From the NCBI GenBank assembly GCA_034509755.1, contig CM067559.1:39266032-39330031 (forward strand): DNA of 64,000 nucleotides, given 5' to 3'. How positions within the stretch are numbered: the first letter of the stretch is position 1; every line of letters starts with the position of its first letter. Below are positions 1 to 11,600 of this stretch, piece by piece. Under the pieces are notes generated by a model. It made no database searches, was not told where the DNA came from, and saw only the letters and a program-made list of their open reading frames with translations. Both the position numbers and the translations under genes were made by a program. This DNA comes from Anisodus tanguticus (Eukaryota > Streptophyta > Magnoliopsida > Solanales > Solanaceae).

Positions 1-72
1 TTTATGCAAGTTTCTTTAAGATTCACTTTTTTTTTTTTTGCTTATTTGTTCCCGCATTTGGTGAGCTCACAT

Positions 73-280
73 TATTAGCGAATATTCTCTGAATATTCAC
101 CGTATATTTTGTAATTATGATAGCTGTACATTTAAGGTAATTTAAGATTCTTATTGTATTAGAAATCAACCATTTAAGGTAAGTTAGGATTCGTACTGTA
201 TTAGGAATCAACCTTTGTACAACTATATATATTGTGAATAATGAAAGGAATCAACCTAAGGAAAATTATTCTATCTTACA
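73..280 (+). repeat. 5' LTR of the first copia element
   Basis: About 208 bp, starting TATTAGCG and ending ATCTTACA immediately before the primer-binding site. It contains an internal direct duplication of about 42 bp (units starting near 129 and 171, both CATTTAAGGT), which is also in the right LTR. A TATATATATTGTG stretch near 224 is a likely TATA region for the element's transcript. Confidence 0.9.
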
Positions 281-367
281 TGGTATCAAGAGCCTAAACC
301 CTACTCTCCTCTCTCTCAAACCCTCTATTGAATTTTCCCTTTGGTCAACGGCAACCCGACAGCCACC

Positions 368-3300
368 ATGTCTTCCCCCACAAATTCCGGTTCCTCCACT
401 GGCACTTTTGACAACCCCTCTCAACGATCATCGTCTTCTTTTCACCCGGCTTTCACCGTTACCAACATCAAGAATTTTATCCCTATAATTCTTGATCAAG
501 AAGACTGTCAATATTTCATGTGGACAGAACTGTTCTATATTCATGCATGTGCGTACAACGTGCTCGACCATATTGATGATTATGTTCCTCGTCCCACCGA
601 CATTGTCGAATCAACATGGCGTCGCCTTGACGCCATCGTCAAACCGTGGATATACGACACCATCTCAAAAGACTTGTTCTGTACCATCATGAAAACAGGT
701 GCTACGGCACGTGACCTTTGGGTGTGTTGGAAGAAATCTTTCAGGACAATAAAAATACTCGGGCCGTGTATTTGGAGGAGCAATTCAACAATACGCGTCT
801 CGAAAATTTTAACAACATGTCGGAATATTGCAAACAACTGAAACTCATAGCCGACCAACTATCCAACGTCGGGAATTCTGTTTCTGAAACCAAGATGGTA
901 CTTCAATTGGTTGCTGGTTTACCGAAAGGTGAATACGATACACTTACAACGATGATTCAACAAGCCGACCCACTACCAAGTTTCACCAAGGCACGGTCAC
1001 AATTATTGTTGGAAGAAACCCGACGTGCTAAACAAGAGGAACATAATCAAAAGGCGTTAGCCGTTGATGGGATGGCAACACCGGCGGCCAACACCAATCC
1101 GCCACCACCGCAAGACCACCAGCAGCAGCAGTCCCACGACGGAAGGCGTGGCGGCAGAGGCCACGACAATAATAACAAAGGCAAGGGTCGCGGCAAGGGC
1201 CACAAAAATCAGCAGCCTGCATGGTCGACTGGCCTATTGGGCCCTACTCCAGCCACCAGGCAGGCCCACCTGGTCTCGGTCCAGCAGCAGCAGCACCCCA
1301 GCACTGGCTCCCACCGACTTGGGCCAGGACTTCAGCACCGTGAACCTTTAACAGCCCTACAAAAATTAGTACATGGACACCGGAGCCACATCTCACCTCA
1401 CCCGGTCGTCAGGTAACTTATCTCAACTACTTCGGCTAAAGTGTCCTCAATTTATTACTGTCGGCAATGGTCATCGCATTCCAAATGAAGGTTATAGTAA
1501 CACACATACCAAACATCCCCACCTGCCTTTCCCCTTAATCACGTCCTTTACACCCCTAGCATCATTAAAAACCTAATCTCTGTTAGAAAATTCACTCGCA
1601 ATAATTCCGTGTCAGTCGAATTTGACCCTTTTTGTTTTTCTGTGAAGGATCTCAATACGGGGAAGATTCTTACGCGCTGCAATAGTGTGGGAGACCTCTA
1701 CCCCTTCACTCAGTCTTCTACTGTCAGAACTCAGTCACCTGTCTCCCTAGTTTCTATCTCTCTGTCAACTTGGCACAACCGACTCGGACACCCAGGAGAC
1801 CCTGTTTTAATATTCTTAGAACTAATAAGCGTATTCAATGTAATAATGGGAAAATTACCCACCACTGTTTTTCTTGCCCACTTGACAAACATACTCGTAG
1901 TCCATTTATGTCATCAAACAGTGTTACTTTTTCTCCATTTGATATTGTTCATGCTGATTTCTGGACATCTCCGGTTGTCGGTTCTTTGGGTCACAAATTC
2001 TATCTAGTATTATTAGATGATTTTTCACACTTTGTATGGATCTACCCACTAAATTTCAAATCTGAAGTGTTTGCCAAGTCCCTTGAATTTCAAAAAATCA
2101 TCAAAATACAGTTTGAAAAATCTATAAAATCTTTTCAATGTGATAATGGACGTGAATTTAATAATTCGACATTTCACAATTTCTGCTCTAAACAAGGCAT
2201 GGTTTTCCATTTTTCATGTCCCTACACTTCCTCCCAAAACGGCAAAGCTGAAAGAATCATCCGTACCATCAATAACATAGTGCGTACCCTTCTCTTTCAC
2301 GCCAGTCTTCCACCGTCATTCTGGGTCTACACTGTCAAAATGGTAGAATACCTCCTTAACATTTTACCAACTAGCACTCTCCAAAACAAGACCCCAACTG
2401 AAATCTTATACCGTAGGTTCCCCTCTTATGACCAAATACGCATCTTCGGTTGCCTGTGCTACCTCAACATGACCTCCACTGCACCTCACAAACTAGCCCC
2501 CCGCACCACACCATGCATATTCGTCAGTTTCTCACCTAATCATCGGGGATACTTGTGTTATAACATAACCACTCGTAAGATCATCATCTCACGTCACGTC
2601 ACATTCGACGAGGCGAACTATCCATTTTCAAACCTTTGAAAATTCCAAACCATGAATTACACATTTCTCGATGAGTCTCATATGTCTCCTCTACTCCAGT
2701 CGATGTGTCTCCGGTAAATTCCAGTACCGATACAGCATGTTCCGACAGTACACACTGCCCCGTACCCACCACTGCTGCCTTCAGCCAACTGCTCTCGATC
2801 GAAAATACCATTGTTGCCTTCAGCCGTGTCTCCTGACCCCCCAGCAGCAATGCTGCCCCCTAGTCCAAGACACCGTAAGTCAAGAAGACTCGGTCTGGCA
2901 AGCAATGTTGCCTCCCGGTCCCGTAAAACCGACGACTGCGTGCCTACCAGTCTTGACCTCCCACTGTAGCCCACCCATCGCATGGAGACTCGTGCACAAC
3001 ACGGGATCTTCAAACCCAAGGTTCACTTCAACCTCTCCGCACAAATCTTATCACCTATTCCAAAAAATCCAAAACTAGCAAAACTGGACCCTAATTGGAA
3101 TGCGGCCATGTGCGAGGAGTTTAACGCTTTAACCAAGCCGAACACTTGGGATTTGGTACCTAGACCAGACGATGTGAATGTTATCTGGTATATGTGGTTA
3201 TTTCGTCACAAGTTCAGAAGGTGACTTGGAGAGGTATAAGGCAAGACTAGTTGCCAATGACACTAATCAACAGGAGGGTATTGATTGTGGTGAGACATTA

Positions 3301-4594
3301 AGTCCGGTTGTTAAACCGGCCACTATTCGGACTGTTCTCAGTATTGATATGGGCATGCATTGGCCGATTCATCAACTTGATGTCAAGAATGCATTTCTTC
3401 ATGGGGATTTGAAAGAAACTGTGTATATGCATCAACCCCCTGGCTTTGTTCATCCAGCAGTTTCGCAGTTTGTATGTAGTCTCAGGAAGTCATTGTATGG
3501 CTTGAAACAAGCACCCCACGCTTGGTATGATCGTTTTGTCAGGTATCTTCTGCAGATTGGTTTTATATGTAGCAGGTGTGATAACTCTCTCTTCACTTTT
3601 CACCGAGGTAGTAGCACTGCTTATTTGCTATTATATGTCGATGACATTGTTCTTACTACCTCATCTGACGGTTTGAAGAATGAAATCATTGCTCTACTCA
3701 AAACTGAATTTGCTATGACTGACTTGGGTAAGCTGAGTTATTTTTTGGGTATATCAGTGACCAGATCTCCAGCCACTAAGTTCCTGAAATAGCGTAAGTA
3801 TGCAGAAGAGATAGTGTACAGGGCTAAGATGGCAAATTGTAAAATTATGCCAACTCCGGACTCAAAATCCAAGCTTAGTGCCAATGACGGTGCGCCAGTT
3901 TCTGATCCCACTCTATATCGGAGTCTTGCATGTGCCCTTCAGTATCTTACATTCACTAGGCCTGATATTGCATATGCCGTTCAGCAGGTGTGTCTGTTTA
4001 TGAACGACCCCCGAGAGTCCCATTTTGCCGCCCTCAAACGTATTATCAGATACGTTAAGGGCACAAGACTTTAGATTACATCTCTACCCCTCTTCCCCAA
4101 CCAAGTCACTCGCCTACACAGATGCAGATTGGGCAGGATGCCCCGACACACGTCGCTCTACCTCAGGGTACTGTGTATTTTTTGGGGATAATCTTATCTC
4201 ATGGTCCGCCAAGCGGCAGGCCACGCTATCCCGTTCGAGTGCTGAAGCAGAATATCGCGGAGTTGCTAATGTCGTTGATGAGATCTGTTGGCTCCGAAAT
4301 CTTCTTTTGGAACTCCAGTGTCCACTACGAAAGGCGTCCATAGTCTATTGTGACAACATATCTGACATCTATATGTCTCATAATCCGATCCAACATCAGC
4401 GGACTAAGCATATTGAGATGGATATCCACTTTGTGCGAGAGAAGGTTGCCCGTGGTCAGGTCAAAGTATTACACGTGCCTTCCTCTTATCAGTATGCAGA
4501 CATTTTCACAAAAGGACTACCGAGACAACTCTTCACCGACTTCCGATCCAGCCCTAGCGTTCGGCCTCCTCCCGCTCCGTCTGAGGGGGAGTAA
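368..4594 (+). pseudogene. copia gag-pol polyprotein remnant
   Basis: A start codon in good context (GCCACCATG, 368) opens a Gag-like frame. It shifts frame near 718-841 and ends at 1416; I see no CCHC zinc knuckle. The protease signature MDTGATSHLT begins at 1373. Integrase-like sequence (FDIVHADFWTSP, and a QNGKAE motif) lies at 1770-2639. Reverse transcriptase occupies about 3180-3790, with LDVKNAFLHG and the catalytic YVDD near 3633. A stop near 3790 separates it from RNase H (about 4025-4594), which has YTDADWAGCPD and TKHIEMDIHFVRE. Repeated frame breaks make this a dead copy; the domain assignments themselves are secure. Confidence 0.9.
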
Positions 4595-4797
4595 TAGCGA
4601 ATAGTCTCCGAATATTCATCGTATATTTTGTAATTATGATAGATGTATATTTAAGGTAACTTAGGATTCTTATTGTATTAGGAATCAACCATTTAAGGTA
4701 AGTTAGGATTCGTACGGTATTAGGAATCAATCTTTGTACAACTATATATATTGTGAATGATGAAATGAATCCTTAAGGGAAATTATTCTATCTTACC
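4592..4797 (+). repeat. 3' LTR of the first copia element
   Basis: It matches the left LTR with scattered substitutions and small indels. It begins TAATAGCGAAT directly after the purine tract CTGAGGGGGAG and ends at TCTTACC before the CACAT target duplication. Confidence 0.9.
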
Positions 4798-4960
4798 CAC
4801 ATAAAAGACCAAAAAATGTTTTTATAATGAAATAAATCGTGAAATCTATTACCAAAAAAAAATTGTTGCTTATTTGTCCCGCATTTGGTAACTCATATAA
4901 AAGACCAAAAAATATTTTATAATGAAATAAATCGCGAAATTTATTACCAAAAAAAAAAGA
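4798..4960. repeat. tandem repeat of about 95 bp, left copy split by the retrotransposon
   Basis: The sequence starting GCTTATTTGT at 40-72 continues across the retrotransposon at 4798-4862 (AAAAGACCAAAAAAT, then AATGAAATAAATCG). A second, nearly identical copy lies uninterrupted at 4868-4960. The element therefore landed in the left unit of a pre-existing tandem duplication. Confidence 0.8.
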
Positions 4961-5884
4961 ACTCATAAAATCAAAAAAAGATTCAACATAATTCAACAAA
5001 ACCTAGTAGATAATAAGAAATATGCATGTTATTAATTGCATAGTTCACAAAATTTCTTATATATACGGCCTTTAAGTTATAAGTCGAAGCACATTTGAGT
5101 TTTCTTCTTCGGTAGATCAAATTCGCTCTCGCTCTCTTTCATCTGTAAGTACATCCATTATATTATTATTGACATGCTATTTCAATATTATTTTTGAATT
5201 TATAATTTTGAGTATGGAATGATTACTAACATTTCGATCAATTGTTGAATTAACTTGAGGTCGGAGAAATCATTTCACCCAACAATTTGAATTATGCAAT
5301 AAATGTAATTGTATATGTTTAATGAACAAGGCTCAATTGATTTTATAGAGCTTTCTTTACGATGATTTATTATTTTTCTGCTTTGTACACTTTTTTGTTA
5401 GATGTCAAATAAGAATCCCTACATCAGCGTAACAAAAATTAAGAAAAAAAACAGTGTGACAAAGAATTCTTTAATTAAAAAATGAATTCAATATTATATG
5501 CAAACTTGTTTACCATATACTCAAAAAGTCAGGAGATAATTCTAATGTCTCCCTTCGGAAAATATTAAGTACATCATATTCTTTAGTTTATTTTCTCTAA
5601 ACATAATCTAGATTCACAACTCATCCCCACAATTGTTTCATAATATTCAAACTCAATTTTAATAACTAAATCAAGATTGATCCCCCCACCCCCACACCCC
5701 GATTTGTTATGCTTTCGTTAAACAAAGACAATTTAGGGATATCATCTTTTCGATCTATCCCATTATTGTAATGACTCATTTATTTTTCGCATTTAATTAA
5801 TGTATCGTTCAGTTTAGTCAAAAATTAAAAAGATCAAATTCAAACTAGATAAAGAAATTTAATTTATTAAAGTTGGACAGAGAG
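4961..5884. other. AT-rich spacer with an orphan leader-like stretch
   Basis: No coding region is visible. At 5056-5148 there is a TATATATA box, about 30 bp of spacing, a pyrimidine-rich leader-like segment, then a good splice-donor sequence (ATCTGTAAGT near 5140). This resembles the first untranslated exon of a transcript, but no partner exon can be assigned. The rest is AT-rich and without recognisable structure. Confidence 0.35.
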
Positions 5885-6150
5885 TGTTTGATAATGTATA
5901 TTCCTGTGATATACACTATGTATATCACGGGACTTTGGTCCGTTTTAGAATTGTAATTAGTATAGAATATTTGTATTACTTAGCATGGTACACTTACCAT
6001 AATTATAGAAGTCTTGTACTACTAGAATAAGGTTTTAGGAGTAAAATAGAAATATGATTCTCCTATTATGGAAATATGTAAATGTATATATAGTCTTTCA
6101 ATTAATGAAAATAATCAAAGGTATATCATGGGAATATACATTATCTAACA
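5885..6150. mobile_element. solo LTR, copia-like
   Basis: The segment starts TGTTTGATAATG and ends CATTATCTAACA, so it has the TG...CA ends of an LTR. It is flanked by the 5-bp direct repeat GAGAG (5880-5884 and 6151-6155). The terminal regions form an inverted repeat of about 25 bp. The 266-bp length and the absence of internal coding sequence point to a solo LTR left by recombination between two LTRs. Its family is not one of the three full copia elements in this window. Confidence 0.8.
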
Positions 6151-6155
6151 GAGAG

Positions 6156-7265
6156 TTGGCATACGTAAAATAATTTATTTATACTCTGTGTATACCATAA
6201 ATCAATAACGGCCCAATAAGTACTTGTTATATAAATTTTATTACTTAATTAAGACTAGAGTTAATAATATCTTTGGACGTTTGATTATAAATAAATTTTA
6301 ATATTCTAATTAAAGTATATTTGACCTTCAATTAGTTGAACTGTGCACTTTTAATTTCTTTGCTTTAAGTTGTGAGTATACACAAATTTACCGTAATTAT
6401 TAATACTTTTACTTAAGTTCCCATATGTTATGCTAAGTTTATACTATCACTACATGTTTGACGGTAATACAGTTCTTAAAACAAACCAAATATAATATTT
6501 ATCTTACATAATGACTAAAAATACTCTATTTAATTAATTAAAAATTAAAGACACAAAATCAGAGTTCACCAATAGCCCAATGATCAAAGTACTATATTCC
6601 GCTATGATAAATTTACACCATGTATGATCACTTCAATTTATCATCTAACAATAGTAAATTAACTCTTCCATTGAATGAACTCAAGTAGAATTTTCTTTAC
6701 TAAGAAAAATAAGTCACATTTGCTATTTTTATCATTATCTCTCTAATTGAGTTTTGGTGAGATTATATTAGGTATGTTATTGTCTCTAATTGAGCTTCAA
6801 TGTGTACATGTTGTATAATTTTAAATCATAATCAAAAGTTAGAAGATTAATATAATAATATTAACCTATCGAGTGTAGTCTCACTTGTGTGATTTGAAGA
6901 GAATAGATTATACTCAGATCTTATTTTTATCTTGAGAGAATTATTATAATAGACCCACGATTCAAGAAAATTAAGGGTTAATATAAACTTTTATTTTAAT
7001 ATTTCAGAATAATCTTCATTGGTAATAAGAATAAAAACAAAATAGTTAATATGAATAAACCAAAAGTGTAATAAACAATACTACTAAACCTAAATAATTT
7101 ATAGTGGTGAGAGACCTTATTCTTATAGAATTTATTTCCTCTTAGAATTTCATTATTCCTATAATTAACACTCACCCCACCCCCACCCGGGCTTCCTTCC
7201 CTACTCTGTTTTTTCATCATTATCTATCATCATCATCCTTTATTTTCCATGTTTTATATACATTA
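6156..7265. other. AT-rich intergenic spacer upstream of UPL4
   Basis: No gene, RNA or clear transposon is visible here. Short reading frames are the kind expected by chance in AT-rich DNA. It probably includes distal upstream sequence of the UPL4 gene. Confidence 0.5.
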
Positions 7266-7266
7266 A

Positions 7267-7287
7267 ACACACACACACACACACACA
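7267..7287. repeat. (CA)n microsatellite
   Basis: About ten CA dinucleotides in a row, just upstream of the presumed UPL4 leader exon. Confidence 0.85.
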
Positions 7288-7289
7288 GA

Positions 7290-7415
7290 GAACTTTGTGT
7301 GTATTGTGTAAATATTCAACGCAGAATTAGCAAAGAGGAAGAAGATAAAAAGGGGACGAAGTAATTTAAATTAAAGAAAAGAGATAAAGATCAGATTAAA
7401 CTCCAACGCCTTTAG
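7290..7415 (+). other. probable UPL4 5' untranslated exon
   Basis: A purine-rich stretch ends in TTTAG followed by the donor-like GTACCC at 7416. The next good acceptor is TATTGACAG ending at 8585, 32 bp before the UPL4 start codon. This predicts a leader exon and a roughly 1.17-kb leader intron. The transcription start is inferred, not visible. Confidence 0.4.
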
Positions 7416-7819
7416 GTACCCAAGAATTGATTTTTCTTATTTTTTTGAGTAAAATATTGATTTGGGTCTTTATATTTCACTAATATATTATCTGGGTAAA
7501 GGATATTTATTCTAAATAAATGTCTACTTTGTGCTGTTTGCCAATTTGTTTCAATCTGATCACCTCATCTTGAATTACAGAAACTATGTATGTGTATATT
7601 ATATATATATATATGCTTAAATCACTTGGAGTTTATCTGGGGTTCCTATTTTTGGTTGAATCAATGCATTTGTTTGCTAATTTTAGTGTTTTTATATTGC
7701 TATAAGCATGTGTTATCTGTTTGTTTTGCTAAATGATCAACATATAACACTATGATGACTTTGCTTTGGAGGTTCTCCTTGTTATACTGGTTCATTTATT
7801 GTGACATATTTGTGATTCC

Positions 7820-7950
7820 ATAACTTACAACAACATACCCGGTGGAATTCGACAAGCAGGGTCGGGGGAGGGTAGGTTGTATGTAGACATTACCCTGCCT
7901 TGGGAGGTAGGGAGGCTGTTTTGGATAGATCCTCGGCTAAGAATAAAGCA
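7820..7950 (+). mobile_element. SINE / RTE-tail fragment (Solanaceae type)
   Basis: The segment contains TACAACAACATACCCGGTG, then a GGGGAGGGTAGGTTGTATGTAGACATTACC-type core (split here by position, 7863-7895) and GGTAGGGAGGCTGTTT. This is the degenerate core I recognise from TS-type SINEs and the tails of their partner RTE LINEs. It lies in the presumed leader intron of UPL4. Confidence 0.65.
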
Positions 7951-8190
7951 ATACATCAATAATAATATAGCAGTAGAACTCGGAAATATTGTTTCCATGG
8001 ATCAATCAATGAGTTGATTATATAAAAAAGTTGTGATATTTATACAAGGAGAAGTTGGCTGATATCAGGCCTAATCAGTCAACTAAACCTCAATTAAGAA
8101 TTGTTTTGCTCTGCTTTATGAATCCTCTATATCCATTTTGCTTGTTCGAAGTTTTTGATCCAAAATTTTGTTTAGATGGCTGTGAACTTA

Positions 8191-8510
8191 TAGCCTGTTT
8201 GGCCAAGCTTTCAAAATCTGCTTATCTTGAAAAGTGTTTTTTGTCACAAGTGCTTTTCGGACAAGTACTTTTGGATAGTAGCAGTTTATGTTTGACTAAT
8301 CAATTTGAAAAACATTTTTGCCAATATTAGAGCATTACTTTGTGCTTGGCCAATATTCCAAAAGTGCTTCGGGGGAAAAGTTTTTTACTTTTGAGAAAAT
8401 AGCTTCTGCTACTGCTCAAAGACTTCTTTTTTTCTTTCTAAAAGCTTGGCCAAACACCTCACATTTTAAAAATAAGCACTTTTGGCTTCTCAGCTTGGCC
8501 AAACAAGCTA
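8191..8510. mobile_element. MITE (family A) in UPL4 leader intron
   Basis: The ends are imperfect inverted repeats: TAGCCTGTTTGGCCAAGCTT on the left and the reverse complement of TAGCTTGTTTGGCCAAGCTG on the right. TTA flanks both ends, consistent with a 3-bp target duplication. It has no coding capacity. A second copy of the same family is at 17881-18187 in a later intron of the same gene. Confidence 0.8.
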
Positions 8511-8617
8511 TTAATCTTGTTGATGTTTGGTGCATTTGAGAATGATAATGGATTGTTAAGAGATAAGTGCTTGTAATATTGACAGGACTGCATATAGAAC
8601 TGGCTTGGTGTTGTTTA

Positions 8618-11600
8618 ATGGGTAACCGGGGACAGAAAAGAACTGAAGCTGTCGATGAACTGCCTGCCGATAAACGAGCGTGTAGCAGCTCAACTGAATT
8701 CAGGCCGAGCACTTCCAACTCAGTAGTTCATACTACAATGAGTTCAATACAAGAAAGCCACCACGATGCTGATGTCGACACGTCATCATCATCAACTTCG
8801 GGGTCGAGTGAAGGTGAAAAGGATTCTGCCTATGGATCTTGTGAATCCGATAATAGTTACAGGGACTATTACAGGCGGCAATCGCTAGGCAATCAGGGAA
8901 AATTCAAAGGAGTTTTGTCAAGTTTGAGCAAGGAATCTGATGAATCGGTACTGTTGATTGCTCTTACGGAGCTATGTGAACTGTTATCTTTTTCTCCTGA
9001 TAGTTCGATGTCAAACTTAATGGCGGATTCGTACTCTCCCTTTCTTGTAAGATTGGCTAGACATGAGAGCAATCCTGATATAATGCTATTAGCTATCAGG
9101 GCAATGACTTATTTATGTGAAGTTCATCCTCGTTCTTCGGCCTACCTTGTTAATCATGACGCAGTTCCTGCCCTTTGTCAAAGACTAATGGCCATTGAGT
9201 ACTTGGACGTGGCTGAACAGGTATGCTATTTGTCATTTTAGAAGTTCAAGACAAAATTAATTATTGTCCCCCCTTTACCCTTAGTAGTAATTGTCCTTGA
9301 AGACTACAAACACCTCAATTATGGGGTGATGTCACATAAATAGAGTAAATATTCAATGAAGTGAGGTTATATCTTAAGACATAGATAAGGGTAAAATAGT
9401 CAAAAGCCCCTCCTAATTAATATTTTCTTAAGGGACGTGTAGAAGAGAAACACGACAAATAATTTGAGATGGAGGGAGTAGAAAGCTTTTTAGGTGGATT
9501 CCTGTTTTTTTTTTCTTTTTCTTTTAGTGACTCCTGTGACTGATTTTCTCTCTCTTCAACTTAGTGTTTGCAAGCACTAGAGAAGATCTCGCGTGAGCAA
9601 CCGATTGTGTGTTTGCAAGCTGGAGCTATCATGGCCGTTTTAAGTTATATTGATTTCTTTTCGACAAGTGTGCAGGTAAAGCAAATAACATTAATAATCC
9701 GTGCTCTTGATAAACTGATGACATTGCAGGTTGAAAAGTTGATCTTCTTCTCTTTGTTTCTTTTTTGTCTGTTGCAGAGGAAGGCACTCTCAACTGTCGT
9801 AAATATCTGTAAAAAGCTTCCCTCCGGATCTCCTTCACCTTTAATGGAAGCGGTTCCGGTTTTGTGCAATATTCTTCTATATGAGGATAGACAGGTACAA
9901 TATAATTTGTTGAAAGTTGCTGATTCCTCTTAATTATTCAGTGTTACAATTTTATAACATGTGAAATGGTGTCTTCATCTTTCAGCTTGTTGAGAGTGTA
10001 GCCACTTGCTTGATTAAAATAGTTGAGCGGGTATGCCACTCTTCTGATATGCTGGATCAAATATGCAAACACGGGCTGGTTCAGCAAGTCACACATCTCA
10101 TAGAGTTGAATGGTCGAACAACAGTTAGCCAATCAGTTTATGTTGTAAGCTGTTGCAATAATATTGTTGTCTACATTCTTCATTGTCTTGGTTTATAGGT
10201 AATTTTTTATTTTATTTTTTCATGTTAGGGATTAATTGGGTTACTTGTCAAACTGGCTGCTGGCTCTATTGTGGCTGTCAGGACTCTCTTTGAACTTAAC
10301 ATCAGCCACATACTAAAGGAAATTTTATCCACTTATGACTTCTCACACGGGGTGCCTTCTACTCTGGTGGTTGATGGGCATTATAATCAGGTCTTAACTT
10401 TATAAAGTCCTTATTCTTTTAATTGTTGATTGTGATGTTACTTTAGATTAAATTTTATTTCACATCTATATATGAAAAGGGAATTGTGGCACAGAATTGA
10501 TCCCCCCAAAAGGAATTGTGATGTTACTTTAGATGAAATAGTGCTGAACTTCGTTTGCAAATTAAGTACAATTTCCTTTAGTTTAGTATTGTTTAATATC
10601 AGCATATGTTCCATTTATTTCTTCCTTAATGGGGTTGCAGCAATTCCATCTATTGAAAAATGCCTTGAATTACGTAAGCATAAGCTTGAAGCCTTTCTTG
10701 TCTTTTTTCTCAGGTAGACGAAGTTCTCAAGTTGTTAAATGAACTTCTTCCTCCCATATCCAGAGAGCAGACTATCCAACTAGCTGCAGACAAAGAACAC
10801 TTCTTCAATAATCACCCTGTTCTTCTGCATAAATTTGGCTTTGATTTATTACCTGTGCTAATCCAGGTGGTTATTCTTATTTGTGGTATCTAAATTAGCT
10901 TGCTCTAGTTTCTATCATTCTTGCTTCCCCTGACTTTTTTTTAATCATCAAACAGGTGGTCAATTCTGGTGTAAATTTACATGCTTGTTATGGCTGTCTA
11001 TCTGTTATCAATAAGTTAGTCTATTTCAGCAAATCGGACATGCTTGGATTTCTTCAAAATACTAACATTTCAAGGTGAGATGCTTTCGTTTACTCCATGT
11101 TCTCCATGTTTTAAGCAAAAGCTTAGGGCGTGTTTGGTATGGAGGAAAACATTTTCCGGAAAATGTTTTTCAATTTTTCCATGTTTGGTTGGTCAAAATT
11201 TATGGAAAACTTTTCCTCTAGGAAAATAAGTTCCTTAAAATTGAGGAAAATGACTTGCGTAAAGGAAGTAGGGAAAGCAAGTTCCATAAGTGACGTCCCA
11301 AGTTCATTGTCCACTTCCCAACCACCTAACGCCCCCAACCCCTGTTCCCACCCCTGAACCCCCACTCCCCATCCCACCTCTCTTGTTTTTCTAGATTACA
11401 TGTAAATGCTCTTGTGATAATATTATTTTGCTTACTTACCAAACACTAGAAAATAAGTAAGAAACCAAAACTTGTTTTCCAAGAAAACATTTCTAGGAAA
11501 ACATTTTCCATGGAATTTTTTTCCTTTTTCCATCATACCAAACACACCCTTAATATCTTCTTTCTATTAGTCTAAACTGACTTCTCTTACAGCTTCTTAG

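Larger units (their letters stand above)
73..4797 (+). mobile_element. Ty1/copia LTR retrotransposon, degenerate
   Basis: The element has two similar LTRs (73-280 and 4592-4797), a TGGTATCA primer-binding site just inside the left LTR (281), and a purine-rich tract just before the right LTR. The 5-bp direct repeat CACAT (68-72 and 4798-4802) is a target-site duplication, so this is one intact insertion event. The domain order gag, protease, integrase, reverse transcriptase, RNase H is the copia order. The frame is broken several times, so it cannot act on its own. The LTR ends read TA...CA or TA...CC rather than TG...CA, which fits decay of the terminal dinucleotides. Confidence 0.93.

Noticed and set aside
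4793..4999. Reverse-strand 68-codon frame after the first copia element
   Set aside because: It is a translation of the tandem repeat at 4798-4960 and simply repeats the same residues twice.
8567..8617. Upstream extension of the UPL4 reading frame before MGNRGQKR
   Set aside because: A good splice acceptor ends at 8585 and the family's N-terminus begins at the ATG at 8618; the extra residues would come from intron and leader.
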